Positions 1-6,808 of a stretch of 64,000 bases of DNA are shown here, one piece after another. The stretch covers positions 186,001 to 250,000 of the forward strand of contig NZ_JAQIOZ010000003.1 in the NCBI RefSeq assembly GCF_028023675.1, written 5' to 3'. Each line of letters begins with the position of its first letter. Position 1 is the stretch's first letter. A program made the position numbers and the translations under genes. This DNA is from Primorskyibacter aestuariivivens (GTDB taxonomy: Bacteria > Pseudomonadota > Alphaproteobacteria > Rhodobacterales > Rhodobacteraceae). The notes beneath the pieces were generated by a model. That model did not search any database and was not told where the DNA came from. It saw nothing but the letters and a program-made list of their open reading frames with translations.

Positions 1-408
1 CGAAATCGAGGCGATGTTCACAATGCTGCCGCGCGTCTCCTTCAGATGCGGGATCGCGGCTTGCGTGCAGAGAAACACGCCATCGAGATTGGTTTCCATC
101 ACCGTGCGCCAGCGCGCGAAAGTGGTTTCTTCAATCGGGCCGAAATCCGCCACGCCGGCATTATTGATCAGCGCGTCAATCCGGCCAAAGGCCCCCATCG
201 ACTCGGCGATCATGCGCTCGACCTGATCGGGGATTGACACATCCGCCACGATGGCGCGCGCGTTGTCCAACCCTTGTAATGCCTTTTCCAGCTCCGGCGC
301 ATCGCGGTCGATCATTGCCACGCGCCAGCCGCTTTCCAGAAACAATTCCGCCGTCGCCAGCCCGATGCCGCGCGCGGCACCGGTGACCAGTGCAACCTTG
401 TCTGTCAT
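1..408 (-). CDS. SDR-family oxidoreductase, partial (C-terminus beyond left edge)
   Basis: The visible 136 residues are the N-terminal half of a classical short-chain dehydrogenase/reductase. The Rossmann glycine motif TGAARGIG lies at residues 9-16 and the structural NNAG motif at 82-85. The core strand with the catalytic serine (NIAS) is just reached at the edge; the YxxxK pair would lie outside the window. The ATG at 406-408 follows a strong ribosome site (GGGGAGAGGAAC). The substrate cannot be told from this fragment, though such proteins usually reduce or oxidise an alcohol or ketone with NAD(P). It lies downstream of metF on the same strand, 54 bases away, so co-transcription is possible. 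Family assignment is firm, specificity unknown. Confidence 0.85.
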   Translation of the reverse strand, partial: MTDKVALVTGAARGIGLATAELFLESGWRVAMIDRDAPELEKALQGLDNARAIVADVSIPDQVERMIAESMGAFGRIDALINNAGVADFGPIEETTFARWRTVMETNLDGVFLCTQAAIPHLKETRGSIVNIASIS

Positions 409-462
409 GTTCCTCTCCCCATTTTGCGCCAACCTGCCGCAAAGCCGGGGAAGAGGGAAGTA

Positions 463-1329
463 TCAGGCGACGTTTTCCAGCTTCACCTCGGGAACGACCC
501 CCAGCGCGAAACAGACATCGCGGGTCAGCTCGGGGCGGTTCAGCGTGTAGAAATGAAGCGAATCCACGCCTTCGCCCACCAGCTCATCGCACATTTCGGT
601 GCAAAGCGCCGTGGCCAGAAGGTCCTCGCGCCCGTCGCGCGCGGCCTTGGCAAAAGCCTCGTCGAGCCAGGCCGGGATGGGCGTGCCGCAGGCGGTGGCA
701 AAGCGTTTCACGCCGCCCCAGTTCTCGATCGGCAGGATGCCGGGGATGATCGGTGCGGTGATCCCTGCGGCGGCGCATTTGTCGCGGAAACGCAGGAAGG
801 TCTCGGCCTCGAAGAAAAACTGTGTCAGCGCCTCGGATGCGCCTGCGTCGATCTTGCGCTTGAGCCAGTCGATATCGGCCTGATCATCCGCCGCGTCGGG
901 GTGGCGGTCGGGATAGGCACCCACGCGGATGGTGAAATCGCCCTTGTCGGCTAGTGCCGAGATCAACTCGCAACTGTCGGCAAAGCCATCGGGATGCGGG
1001 GTGAACCGTTCCGCGCCCTTGGGCGGGTCACCGCGCAGGGCGACGATGTCCTGAACACCCGCCTTGGCGAATTCATTTGCGATCCCAAGGGTTTCTTCGC
1101 GCGTGGCATCGACACAGGTCAGATGCGCGGCGACTTTCAGACCCGAGGATTTGTGCAGCGTCGCCACAGCATCGCGGGTCAGTTCGCGGGTCGTGCCGCC
1201 TGCGCCGTACGTCACGGACACAAAACGCGGCGACAGCGGGGCCAGCACCTGCACCGTGTCCCAAAGCCGGAAGGACGCTTCGAGATCGCGGGGCGGGAAG
1301 AATTCGAACGAGACGGAAGGAACGGTCAT
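463..1329 (-). CDS. metF: methylenetetrahydrofolate reductase [NAD(P)H]
   Basis: This 288-aa protein reduces 5,10-methylene-THF to 5-methyl-THF with FAD, feeding methionine synthase. Visible family signatures are SFEFFPP (residues 7-13, with the catalytic-type Glu9), VTYGAGGTTR near 39-48, AHLTC near 68-72 and the FAD-binding ALRGDPP near 97. QFFFE follows in the second half of the barrel. Length is normal for the bacterial catalytic-domain-only enzyme. I chose the ATG at 1327-1329 because the protein begins there with the conserved N-terminus; an upstream in-frame extension would run into the divergent promoter. It is divergent from a LysR regulator of the MetR type, with two inverted repeats between them. 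Confidence 0.96.
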   Translation of the reverse strand: MTVPSVSFEFFPPRDLEASFRLWDTVQVLAPLSPRFVSVTYGAGGTTRELTRDAVATLHKSSGLKVAAHLTCVDATREETLGIANEFAKAGVQDIVALRGDPPKGAERFTPHPDGFADSCELISALADKGDFTIRVGAYPDRHPDAADDQADIDWLKRKIDAGASEALTQFFFEAETFLRFRDKCAAAGITAPIIPGILPIENWGGVKRFATACGTPIPAWLDEAFAKAARDGREDLLATALCTEMCDELVGEGVDSLHFYTLNRPELTRDVCFALGVVPEVKLENVA

Positions 1330-1375
1330 TTTGCAGATCCTCAGAAGTTTCCTCCTTGTTGCAGATGCAGCATTG

Positions 1376-1410
1376 TGAGACAAACTCATAAATCTCATCA
1401 CTATTATGAG
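1376..1410. promoter_or_regulatory. candidate MetR operators between metF and metR
   Basis: Two inverted repeats fill the 87-base divergent spacer. The first is TGAG-ACAAA-CTCA (1376-1388), which fits the LysR-type T-N11-A pattern and resembles the enterobacterial MetR box TGAA-N5-TTCA. The second is CTCAT-N7-ATGAG (1394-1410), ending seven bases before the metR start. One site near each gene suggests activation of metF and autoregulation of metR, probably with homocysteine as co-inducer. The sequence repeats are seen directly; their role is inferred from the gene pair. Confidence 0.6.
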
Positions 1411-1416
1411 GCGCAT

Positions 1417-2322
1417 ATGCATATCGAGTTTCGCCACCTGCGCACGATCAAGGCGATCCACGAAGCGGGCGGATTGGCCCGCGCTGCCGATCAGCTCAAC
1501 ATCACGCAATCGGCCCTGTCACATCAGATCAAGGGGCTGGAGGATCAGGCGGGGGTGGAGCTTTTCGTGCGCCGCTCCAAGCCGATGAAACTGTCAGCGG
1601 CGGGCATGCGGCTGTTGCGGGCGGCGGAAAAGATCCTGCCCGAGGTCGAGGCGCTGCAAGCCGAGTTCAGCGGGCTGCGCGACGGCAAATCAGGGCGCTT
1701 GCATATCGCCATCGAATGCCACGCCTGTTTCGAATGGCTGTTCCCGGTGCTGGAAGCGTTCCGCAAGAACTGGCCGGATGTGGATGTGGATATCCGCCCC
1801 GGGCTTGCCTTTGACGCGCTGCCCGCGCTGCAAAAGGAAGAGGTGGATCTTGTCGTCTCGTCCGACCCCGAAAACCTTGCAGGGGTGGAGTTCACGGAAC
1901 TCTTTGAATACGCGCCGGTTTTCGTGGCCTCGGCCCAGCACCCGTTGGCGGAAAAACCGTTCATCGAGCCACAGGACTTTCGTGGTCAGACGCTGATCAC
2001 CTACCCGGTGGAACGCTCCCGGCTGGATATCTTCAGCCAGCTCCTGATCCCGGCCAAGGTGGAACCGGCGGCGGTGCGGCAGGTTGAACTCACGGCCGTA
2101 ATCCTGCTTCTGGTGGCGTCCAACCGGGGCGTTTCCGTGCTCCCCGACTGGGTCGTGCGCGAGGTGAAATACAGCTCGGATTACGTGACCCGCCCGCTCA
2201 CGGAGGCGGGGATCACGCGCACGCTTTATGCCGCCACGCGCAGCGACGACGTGGGCAAACCCTATATGCGGGATTTGATTGCATTGGCCCGGACCGAGGC
2301 CCGCCGATTGCAATCGGTATAG
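1417..2322 (+). CDS. metR: LysR-family regulator, MetR type
   Basis: A 301-aa LysR-type regulator. Its N-terminal winged helix-turn-helix includes LARAADQLNITQSALSHQIK (about residues 20-39), followed by the usual linker helix and a periplasmic-binding-protein-like effector domain. It starts at the ATG at 1417; this overlaps the end of the second inverted repeat region and gives the canonical LysR N-terminus. The divergent position beside metF, plus the length and domain order, support MetR, the homocysteine-responsive activator of methionine genes. It ends 66 bases before the convergent cold-shock gene. The LysR call is certain; MetR is a strong inference from context. Confidence 0.88.
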   Translation: MHIEFRHLRTIKAIHEAGGLARAADQLNITQSALSHQIKGLEDQAGVELFVRRSKPMKLSAAGMRLLRAAEKILPEVEALQAEFSGLRDGKSGRLHIAIECHACFEWLFPVLEAFRKNWPDVDVDIRPGLAFDALPALQKEEVDLVVSSDPENLAGVEFTELFEYAPVFVASAQHPLAEKPFIEPQDFRGQTLITYPVERSRLDIFSQLLIPAKVEPAAVRQVELTAVILLLVASNRGVSVLPDWVVREVKYSSDYVTRPLTEAGITRTLYAATRSDDVGKPYMRDLIALARTEARRLQSV

Positions 2323-2388
2323 GCGCAACCGCGCCAAAAAGGCCCTGATGCTAGACCAAGGCCCCTGCCTGAGTTGCGCCTTTGAGGA

Positions 2389-2595
2389 TCAGACCGGTTT
2401 CAGGTCAGCTGCCATCTGGCGGCCGTCGCGGCCTTCTTGCAGCTCGTATTCGACCTTTTGATTATCGGCCAGCCCGGTCAGCCCCGAGCGTTCGACCGCT
2501 GAAATATGGACGAAAACGTCCTTGCCGCCATCTGACGGTTCGATAAAGCCATAGCCTTTGGTGGTGTTGAACCATTTCACGGTGCCTGTCGGCAT
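2389..2595 (-). CDS. cold-shock domain protein
   Basis: A 68-aa single CSD protein that binds single-stranded RNA/DNA and acts as an RNA chaperone. The N-terminal TGTVKWFN is typical of CspA. The RNA-binding motifs RNP1 (KGYGFIEP) and RNP2 (VFVHIS) are both intact. The start at 2593-2595 gives the standard length, whereas the longer open frame upstream lacks similarity to the family. The roughly 215-base space to the next gene leaves room for the long 5' leader common in csp genes. Which paralogue (A-G type) it is cannot be told. Confidence 0.93.
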   Translation of the reverse strand: MPTGTVKWFNTTKGYGFIEPSDGGKDVFVHISAVERSGLTGLADNQKVEYELQEGRDGRQMAADLKPV

Positions 2596-2812
2596 GTCCG
2601 CGTCTCCTTCAAGTCTTGGTCCCGCATCCCCTCGATACGGGGTCGTAAGTCGCCACTTCCGCCTCTCGGACAGGCCCCGCAGATGCGGGACATGGCTGAT
2701 CATCGAAGGTCACGCGGGAAAAAGGATTGCACGCCTTTGTAAAAAATCAAGAACAACCGTCTCGTATTTTACGCGCGTGTTGATAATTTGGGCATTCGAA
2801 AAGGGGAGCCTC

Positions 2813-3124
2813 ATGAAGCTGTACGGACTGAAAACCTGCGATACCTGCCGCAAGGCGTTGAAAGCGCTGGATGATGTGGAATTCGTGGATGTGCGTGCCG
2901 ATGGCGTGCCGCAAGATGTGCTGGAACGCGCTTTGGCGCAGTTCGGAGAAAAATTGCTCAATACCCGCTCGACCACATGGCGCGGGCTGGATGAAGCAGA
3001 GCGGTCAAAGCCGGTTTTGACGCTGCTGACCGCGCATCCCACGCTGATGAAACGCCCGCTGATTGTGCGCGGCGACCAACTCTGGCTGGGCTGGGGTAAG
3101 GATGTTCAGGCCGACCTGAGCTGA
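2813..3124 (+). CDS. ArsC/Spx-family thioredoxin-fold protein (YffB-like)
   Basis: A 103-aa protein of the ArsC/Spx/MgsR family. Near the N-terminus KTCDTCRKAL carries a CxxC in the position of the ArsC active-site cysteine, and LLNTRSTTWRGL followed by PTLMKRPLI matches the family's cysteine-reduction and substrate loop regions. It begins MKLYGLKTCDTC after a clear AAGGGGAG ribosome site. Family members are either glutathione/glutaredoxin-dependent arsenate reductases or uncharacterised YffB-type proteins. No ars operon partners (arsB, arsR, acr3) are nearby, so a YffB-like role is more likely than arsenate detoxification. Confidence 0.8.
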   Translation: MKLYGLKTCDTCRKALKALDDVEFVDVRADGVPQDVLERALAQFGEKLLNTRSTTWRGLDEAERSKPVLTLLTAHPTLMKRPLIVRGDQLWLGWGKDVQADLS

Positions 3125-3211
3125 GAATCGGGGAAAATCCGTACGTCATTCCCGTCTTGGCAGGGCAGGGCGAAACACTTAGGTGTCGGACAGCAACGTG
3201 AAAGGACAACC

Positions 3212-3580
3212 ATGCGCAATGCAGCTCTGACCCTTGGTGTGATTGGCGGTGTCTTCGCCATGCTCGTTGGGTTTTTCAGCTACGGTTATACCGAGGCCGT
3301 CGACCGCTATGGCGAGATTGAGGGCCTGGCCGAGCAGGTGGGCAATGTGGGCCTGATCCGTACCGCTGCCATATTGGGCCCGCTGCTGGCCATCGCCGGG
3401 GGCGCCATGGCCAAGGCACGCGCGCTCTGGGGGGGTATCCTGCTGCTGGTTGCGGCGGGGCTGATGTATTTCGCCTATGGCTTCAATGTCTTCACCATGT
3501 TCCCGATTGCCTTTACTGGTTTGGGCGGTGTTCTGGCTCTGGCGGCGGGCAAGCCCGACGAACCCAAGGCGCATTTCTGA
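3212..3580 (+). CDS. small integral membrane protein of unknown function
   Basis: A 122-aa protein with about four hydrophobic segments: residues 5-25, about 48-65, about 70-90 and about 92-112. The C-terminus is short and charged (KPDEPKAHF). The start at 3212 follows AAGGAC at good spacing. No catalytic motif is visible. It is followed after one base by the Nudix gene, so the two are probably co-transcribed; a link in function is not evident. Base composition matches its neighbours, which suggests an ordinary resident gene. Confidence 0.7.
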   Translation: MRNAALTLGVIGGVFAMLVGFFSYGYTEAVDRYGEIEGLAEQVGNVGLIRTAAILGPLLAIAGGAMAKARALWGGILLLVAAGLMYFAYGFNVFTMFPIAFTGLGGVLALAAGKPDEPKAHF

Positions 3581-3581
3581 T

Positions 3582-4034
3582 ATGATCTCGGGTCCGGTTC
3601 CCCGGTTGGCGGCCTTGGCCGTGCTCACCGATGGGGACCGGGTCCTGCTGGCGCGGCGTGAAAATCGTCCTGATGCAGGGCTGTGGGGCTTTCCGGGCGG
3701 CAAGGTCGAGCTTGGAGAGACCCTGTTCGACGCGGCAATCCGCGAGTTGGAAGAGGAAACCACGCTGCGCGCGCGGGCCGTGCATGTGATCGACAATCTC
3801 GACGTGATCCGGCGCAATGCCGATGGTCAATTGCAGATGCATTTCCATCTCGTTGCGGTGCTCTGCGCTGACGCGGTGGGAAAGGTAAAGGCCTCTGACG
3901 ATGTGTCAGAGGCCGACTGGCACAAGGTGTCCGCCGTGTTGGGCGGTCACCTGGCACTGAGTAAAGACGTGGACCGGGTCTTGCGCCGGGCCCTTGAGTT
4001 TCAGGCGGCGTTTCAGGCGGTGGCCGGTTCCTGA
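3582..4034 (+). CDS. Nudix hydrolase (ADP-ribose pyrophosphatase-like)
   Basis: A 150-aa Nudix protein that would hydrolyse a nucleoside diphosphate linked to another group. The Nudix box spans residues 40-62 (GKVELGETLFDAAIRELEEE then TTL). The metal-binding RE..EE core is intact, but the usual glycine near the end of the box is threonine. The ATG at 3582 lies one base after the stop of the upstream membrane protein. The last 22 bases overlap the convergent DoxX gene. The preceding LLARRENRPDAGLWGFPGG segment resembles ADP-ribose or MutT-like members; the true substrate is unknown. Confidence 0.85.
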   Translation: MISGPVPRLAALAVLTDGDRVLLARRENRPDAGLWGFPGGKVELGETLFDAAIRELEEETTLRARAVHVIDNLDVIRRNADGQLQMHFHLVAVLCADAVGKVKASDDVSEADWHKVSAVLGGHLALSKDVDRVLRRALEFQAAFQAVAGS

Positions 4035-4588
4035 CCCATCACCTGCCGCGACAGGATGCGGTCCAGCGACAGCGCGCCTGCGCCCTTGATCACCAGCACC
4101 GTCAGCGTCAGCACCCAAAAGGCGCGCTGATCGAGGATGACTGCGTCCGGGATACGGTCGAACCAAGCGCCCAGCGTTTCCGCGTGTTCGATCCCGCCAT
4201 GACCGTAAAGATCGGTCAGGCTTTGCACCGCGATGAAGCCAATCATGCCAAGCGCGGCCAACCGCGTGAAAAGCCCCACGACGATCAATATCGGCAGGAT
4301 GAATTCCGCCCATGTGCCGGCCATGACCACCAGATAGTGAAAAAAGCTCAACTGGCTCACATCATAGGTCACCGCTTCCATCGCCTTGGGGAAGATCTGC
4401 GCGTAGGCACCGACCGAAGGTTGGAAAATGCCAAAGATTCCGTCGCCCAGCTTGGTTAGGGCGGAGTTCCAGAAATACACGAACAAGACGGCGGCAAAGA
4501 CAAAGCGCGAGAGCAACGGTAGCAGCCCGCTCAGCCCCCGCTCTACGGCGTCGAAAATCATGTTGTGCAGGTTCACAAGCGCGGTCAT
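4013..4588 (-). CDS. DoxX-family membrane protein of the bufferin operon
   Basis: A 191-aa DoxX/DUF417-like membrane protein with about four transmembrane helices (roughly 24-42, 85-105, 108-125 and 150-168). It is the last gene of a four-gene minus-strand operon: its ATG overlaps the stop of the bufC-like gene as ATGA (4585-4588). DoxX proteins commonly close bufferin (bufABC) clusters, where they have been proposed to support the redox or membrane side of precursor handling; their exact role is not established. The 3' end overlaps the convergent Nudix gene by 22 bases, so the transcripts would be antisense there. Confidence 0.85.
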   Translation of the reverse strand: MTALVNLHNMIFDAVERGLSGLLPLLSRFVFAAVLFVYFWNSALTKLGDGIFGIFQPSVGAYAQIFPKAMEAVTYDVSQLSFFHYLVVMAGTWAEFILPILIVVGLFTRLAALGMIGFIAVQSLTDLYGHGGIEHAETLGAWFDRIPDAVILDQRAFWVLTLTVLVIKGAGALSLDRILSRQVMGQEPATA

Positions 4589-5337
4589 GGCGTGGGCTCC
4601 TCGAGTGATGTGATCGCATTGCCGCCCAGAAGAAGGGTCAGCATGGCAGAAAGGTCAAATGCGTCGGTCCGGGCCAATCCGGCCTCATAGGCCGCGCCCA
4701 GAGTTTCGCCGCACAGTAGTGCCTCGATGAATTGGGCACCGCCCGGCGGCAACAGATGTGGTTCGGGGTCGAATTCCGCGCGCAGGATCAACGCGTCCTG
4801 CGGCTCGGCCGTGGGTTTCGGCGCACCCGGTTCCATGTTGTAACGCCAGAGCGAAACCACGGGAAAGGGCGACCGGAGGATACGGAGCGACGGGGCAAGC
4901 GTGAGCATGGACGCCATGAGCCGCTCCGGGTCGATGCCCAGAGCAGCAGGATCAATCGGTGTGCTGTCAGCGGCGTGATAGCTTTCGCGCAAGCCGAATT
5001 CGAGCCGCGCCACATCGCCCAGATAGGGATATTTTGCCAGCGGCGCGAAGCCGTCAAGGAATTCGCCAAAGCCCCTGCCATAGAGCATCATGCGCGGGCT
5101 TTCGGGCGGTGACTGCCGCAGGTAAAGCCCTGCGATATTGCGGAAATTCTCGGCGCCGATCAGCTTGGCCACGGCGGGAAAACCGGTTTCCAGCGCCTCG
5201 GACAGCGAAACGGCGACATTGTTGCGATAGACGTTGTAGCGCCGCCCTGCGGGACGGCCTTTGCCGTCGCTCAGCCCCTCGGGCTGGGGTTGGGCCGCGT
5301 CGAGCAGCGCCGTGCGAAACTCCGTCTGGCGGGTCAT
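4585..5337 (-). CDS. bufC: BufC-type maturation partner (DUF2063, HvfC/BufC family)
   Basis: A 250-aa protein of the HvfC/BufC family. Its N-terminal helical domain (formerly a putative DNA-binding domain, DUF2063) includes RRYNVYRNNVAVSLSEALET near residues 32-51 and FPAVAKLIG just after. A C-terminal part follows that in this family helps present the precursor to the MNIO enzyme. Both ends overlap neighbours by ATGA, with the BufB gene upstream and the DoxX gene downstream, indicating tight translational coupling. Co-location with DUF692 and DUF2282 genes identifies the system; by itself this protein would be unrecognisable in function. Confidence 0.88.
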   Translation of the reverse strand: MTRQTEFRTALLDAAQPQPEGLSDGKGRPAGRRYNVYRNNVAVSLSEALETGFPAVAKLIGAENFRNIAGLYLRQSPPESPRMMLYGRGFGEFLDGFAPLAKYPYLGDVARLEFGLRESYHAADSTPIDPAALGIDPERLMASMLTLAPSLRILRSPFPVVSLWRYNMEPGAPKPTAEPQDALILRAEFDPEPHLLPPGGAQFIEALLCGETLGAAYEAGLARTDAFDLSAMLTLLLGGNAITSLEEPTP

Positions 5338-6203
5338 GCGGGCACCGCCTCGGTCATTCGTGCCAGTGCAGTCTCGGCCCGGCGGGCTTCATCGGCCAGT
5401 ACTGGCCAGTCCGGCACATCGGTGTCCCATTCAATGAGCAGCGGGCGCGGGCCGGAGCGCTCCAGCGTATAATCCAACAGCGCCCAGACCGGGTCCACCA
5501 CCTCGCGCCCGTGGCTGTCGATCAACAGCGGCGCGCCGTGGTCATCCTCGTCCTCGTCATGGCCGCCAAGATGGATTTCTCCCACGCGGTCCAGCGGGTA
5601 GGCGTCGATATAGGCTTGCGGTGAAAAGCCCAGATTGGTGGCGGAAACAAAGACATTGTTCACATCCAGCAGCAGCCCGCAGCCGGTGCGCCGCGCAACC
5701 TCATCCAGGAACGCAGGCTCCTCCCAGGTGCTTTCGTCAAAGGCCAGATAAGAAGACGGGTTCTCCAGCAGCATCTTGCGCCCGATCACCTCTTGCAACT
5801 GGTCGATATGATCGCAGATGCGGGTCAGCGTGGCGTCGGTATAGGGCAGCGGCAGCAGGTCATTGAGGAAATGGCTGTCATGAGTGGACCAGGCCAGATG
5901 CTCGGAAAAGCTCGCCGGTTGCAGCCAGTCGCACAGATGTTTCAGCCGCGCGAGGTGATCCGCATCAAGCGGGCTTTCGCCGCCAATGGACAATCCCACG
6001 CCATGCACCGAAATGGCGAAACGCTCGGACAGAGCGCGCAGCTGCGCAAGCGGGCGGCCGCCATCGCCCATGTAATTCTCGGCATGGATCTCCAGCCATT
6101 CCACCGGGCGCACATCCTGCAAAATCTCGGAAAAATGCTGCGGCTTATAGCCCACGCCGGGGGCGTTGGGCAGGACGGTGTGGGCATGGCGGGCATCAAG
6201 CAT
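5334..6203 (-). CDS. bufB: BufB, multinuclear non-heme iron oxidase (MNIO, DUF692)
   Basis: A 289-aa TIM-barrel enzyme of the MNIO family (formerly DUF692). MNIO enzymes use two or three iron atoms to modify cysteines or other residues in ribosomally made peptides. Metal-ligand regions are visible: EIHAENY (38-44), SVHGVGLS (65-72), SEH (100-102), LLENPSS (145-151), LLDVNN (178-183) and GEIHLGGH (208-215). In bufferin systems BufB converts precursor cysteines into thiooxazoles. The ATG at 6201-6203 follows GAGGA. The gene sits 88 bases after bufA, separated by a strong hairpin, and overlaps bufC by ATGA. Full length with no missing motif seen. Confidence 0.93.
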   Translation of the reverse strand: MLDARHAHTVLPNAPGVGYKPQHFSEILQDVRPVEWLEIHAENYMGDGGRPLAQLRALSERFAISVHGVGLSIGGESPLDADHLARLKHLCDWLQPASFSEHLAWSTHDSHFLNDLLPLPYTDATLTRICDHIDQLQEVIGRKMLLENPSSYLAFDESTWEEPAFLDEVARRTGCGLLLDVNNVFVSATNLGFSPQAYIDAYPLDRVGEIHLGGHDEDEDDHGAPLLIDSHGREVVDPVWALLDYTLERSGPRPLLIEWDTDVPDWPVLADEARRAETALARMTEAVPA

Positions 6204-6222
6204 GGCGGGTCCTCATATGCGT

Positions 6223-6246
6223 GGGGTGGGCAATGTTGCCCACCCC
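6223..6246. repeat. perfect 11-bp hairpin between bufA and bufB; copy 1 of a recurring palindrome
   Basis: GGGGTGGGCAA and TTGCCCACCCC form a perfect 11-bp stem around a TG (in RNA the inner pairs would open). It lies between the bufA stop and the bufB start. There is no long U-run, so it would act as a 3' stabiliser or partial attenuator rather than a full terminator. The core GGTGGGCA/TGCCCACC recurs at 12758, 40791 and 61378, each time at a gene end. Confidence 0.75.
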
Positions 6247-6291
6247 GATCCTATGTCACAGGCGGGCGAATTCCCCACCCGTTTCAGGCGC

Positions 6292-6582
6292 TTAGCCCTG
6301 GGGCAGGTCACGCTCCAGCGCTTCGAGAGAGCCCATGCGGCCATCGGGCAGTTCGATCTCGGCGCAGGTGCCTGCATCCACCAGGGTCCAGGCATTGCCC
6401 TGATAATCAACGGTCGACGTGCCAGCGCAGGTGGTGCCGGGGCCTGCGGCGCAGTCATTCTTGCCGGCCATCGACACGCCGTAGCATTTTTCTTTTTCCA
6501 TAGCGGTGGCGGTGGTGGTGTGGGCAGCCAGAGCAGCAGCGACGGCACCAGCAACGGCAACGGTTTTAACGATCTTGGACAT
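6292..6582 (-). CDS. bufA: bufferin precursor peptide (BufA1, DUF2282)
   Basis: A 96-aa secreted precursor. Residues 1-27 form a Sec signal peptide ([15 protein letters not shown] core, likely cut after ATA). The mature part carries four cysteines at 33, 44, 52 and 73 in the conserved DUF2282 pattern [13 protein letters not shown], then [16 protein letters not shown] and AGTC. In described bufferins, some of these cysteines are oxidised by the MNIO enzyme and the product binds copper in the periplasm. The start at 6580-6582 follows AAGGGAAG. It is the first gene of the bufABC-doxX operon, with its own 5' region after the thrS terminator. No sigma/anti-sigma pair lies beside it. Confidence 0.93.
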   Translation of the reverse strand: MSKIVKTVAVAGAVAAALAAHTTTATAMEKEKCYGVSMAGKNDCAAGPGTTCAGTSTVDYQGNAWTLVDAGTCAEIELPDGRMGSLEALERDLPQG

Positions 6583-6745
6583 GTGTACTTCCCTTTTTGG
6601 TATCAGGTCGGCCACCCCTGTGGCGGCTGAGACAAACCTAAGCGGGATGAGACCCCACAATCACTTCACAGGCCCGTGGTTCACGGACGCGTAATCACCT
6701 GTCAGCCCGGTGTGATGCTGCACAGGCGAGAAATGTGAAAAATCC

Positions 6746-6785
6746 CTTTAAAAACGAAAACGGGCACCGGGTCTCCCCGATGCCC
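6746..6785 (-). terminator. intrinsic terminator after thrS
   Basis: Read on the minus strand, GGGCATCGGG-GAGA-CCCGGTGCCC forms a ten-pair stem with one G-U pair. It is followed by G, TTTT, CG and TTTTT. It lies 24 bases past the thrS stop and upstream of bufA, so it insulates the bufferin operon from thrS transcription. Confidence 0.85.
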
Positions 6786-6808
6786 TGAAACGTTCCGGCG
6801 CTGGAATG

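Noticed and set aside
6583-6745. ECF sigma-factor (SigF-type) promoter in front of bufA
   Set aside because: GTAAC and GGAA words are visible in the region but the spacing does not fit, and no sigma/anti-sigma gene is nearby, so I do not call it.
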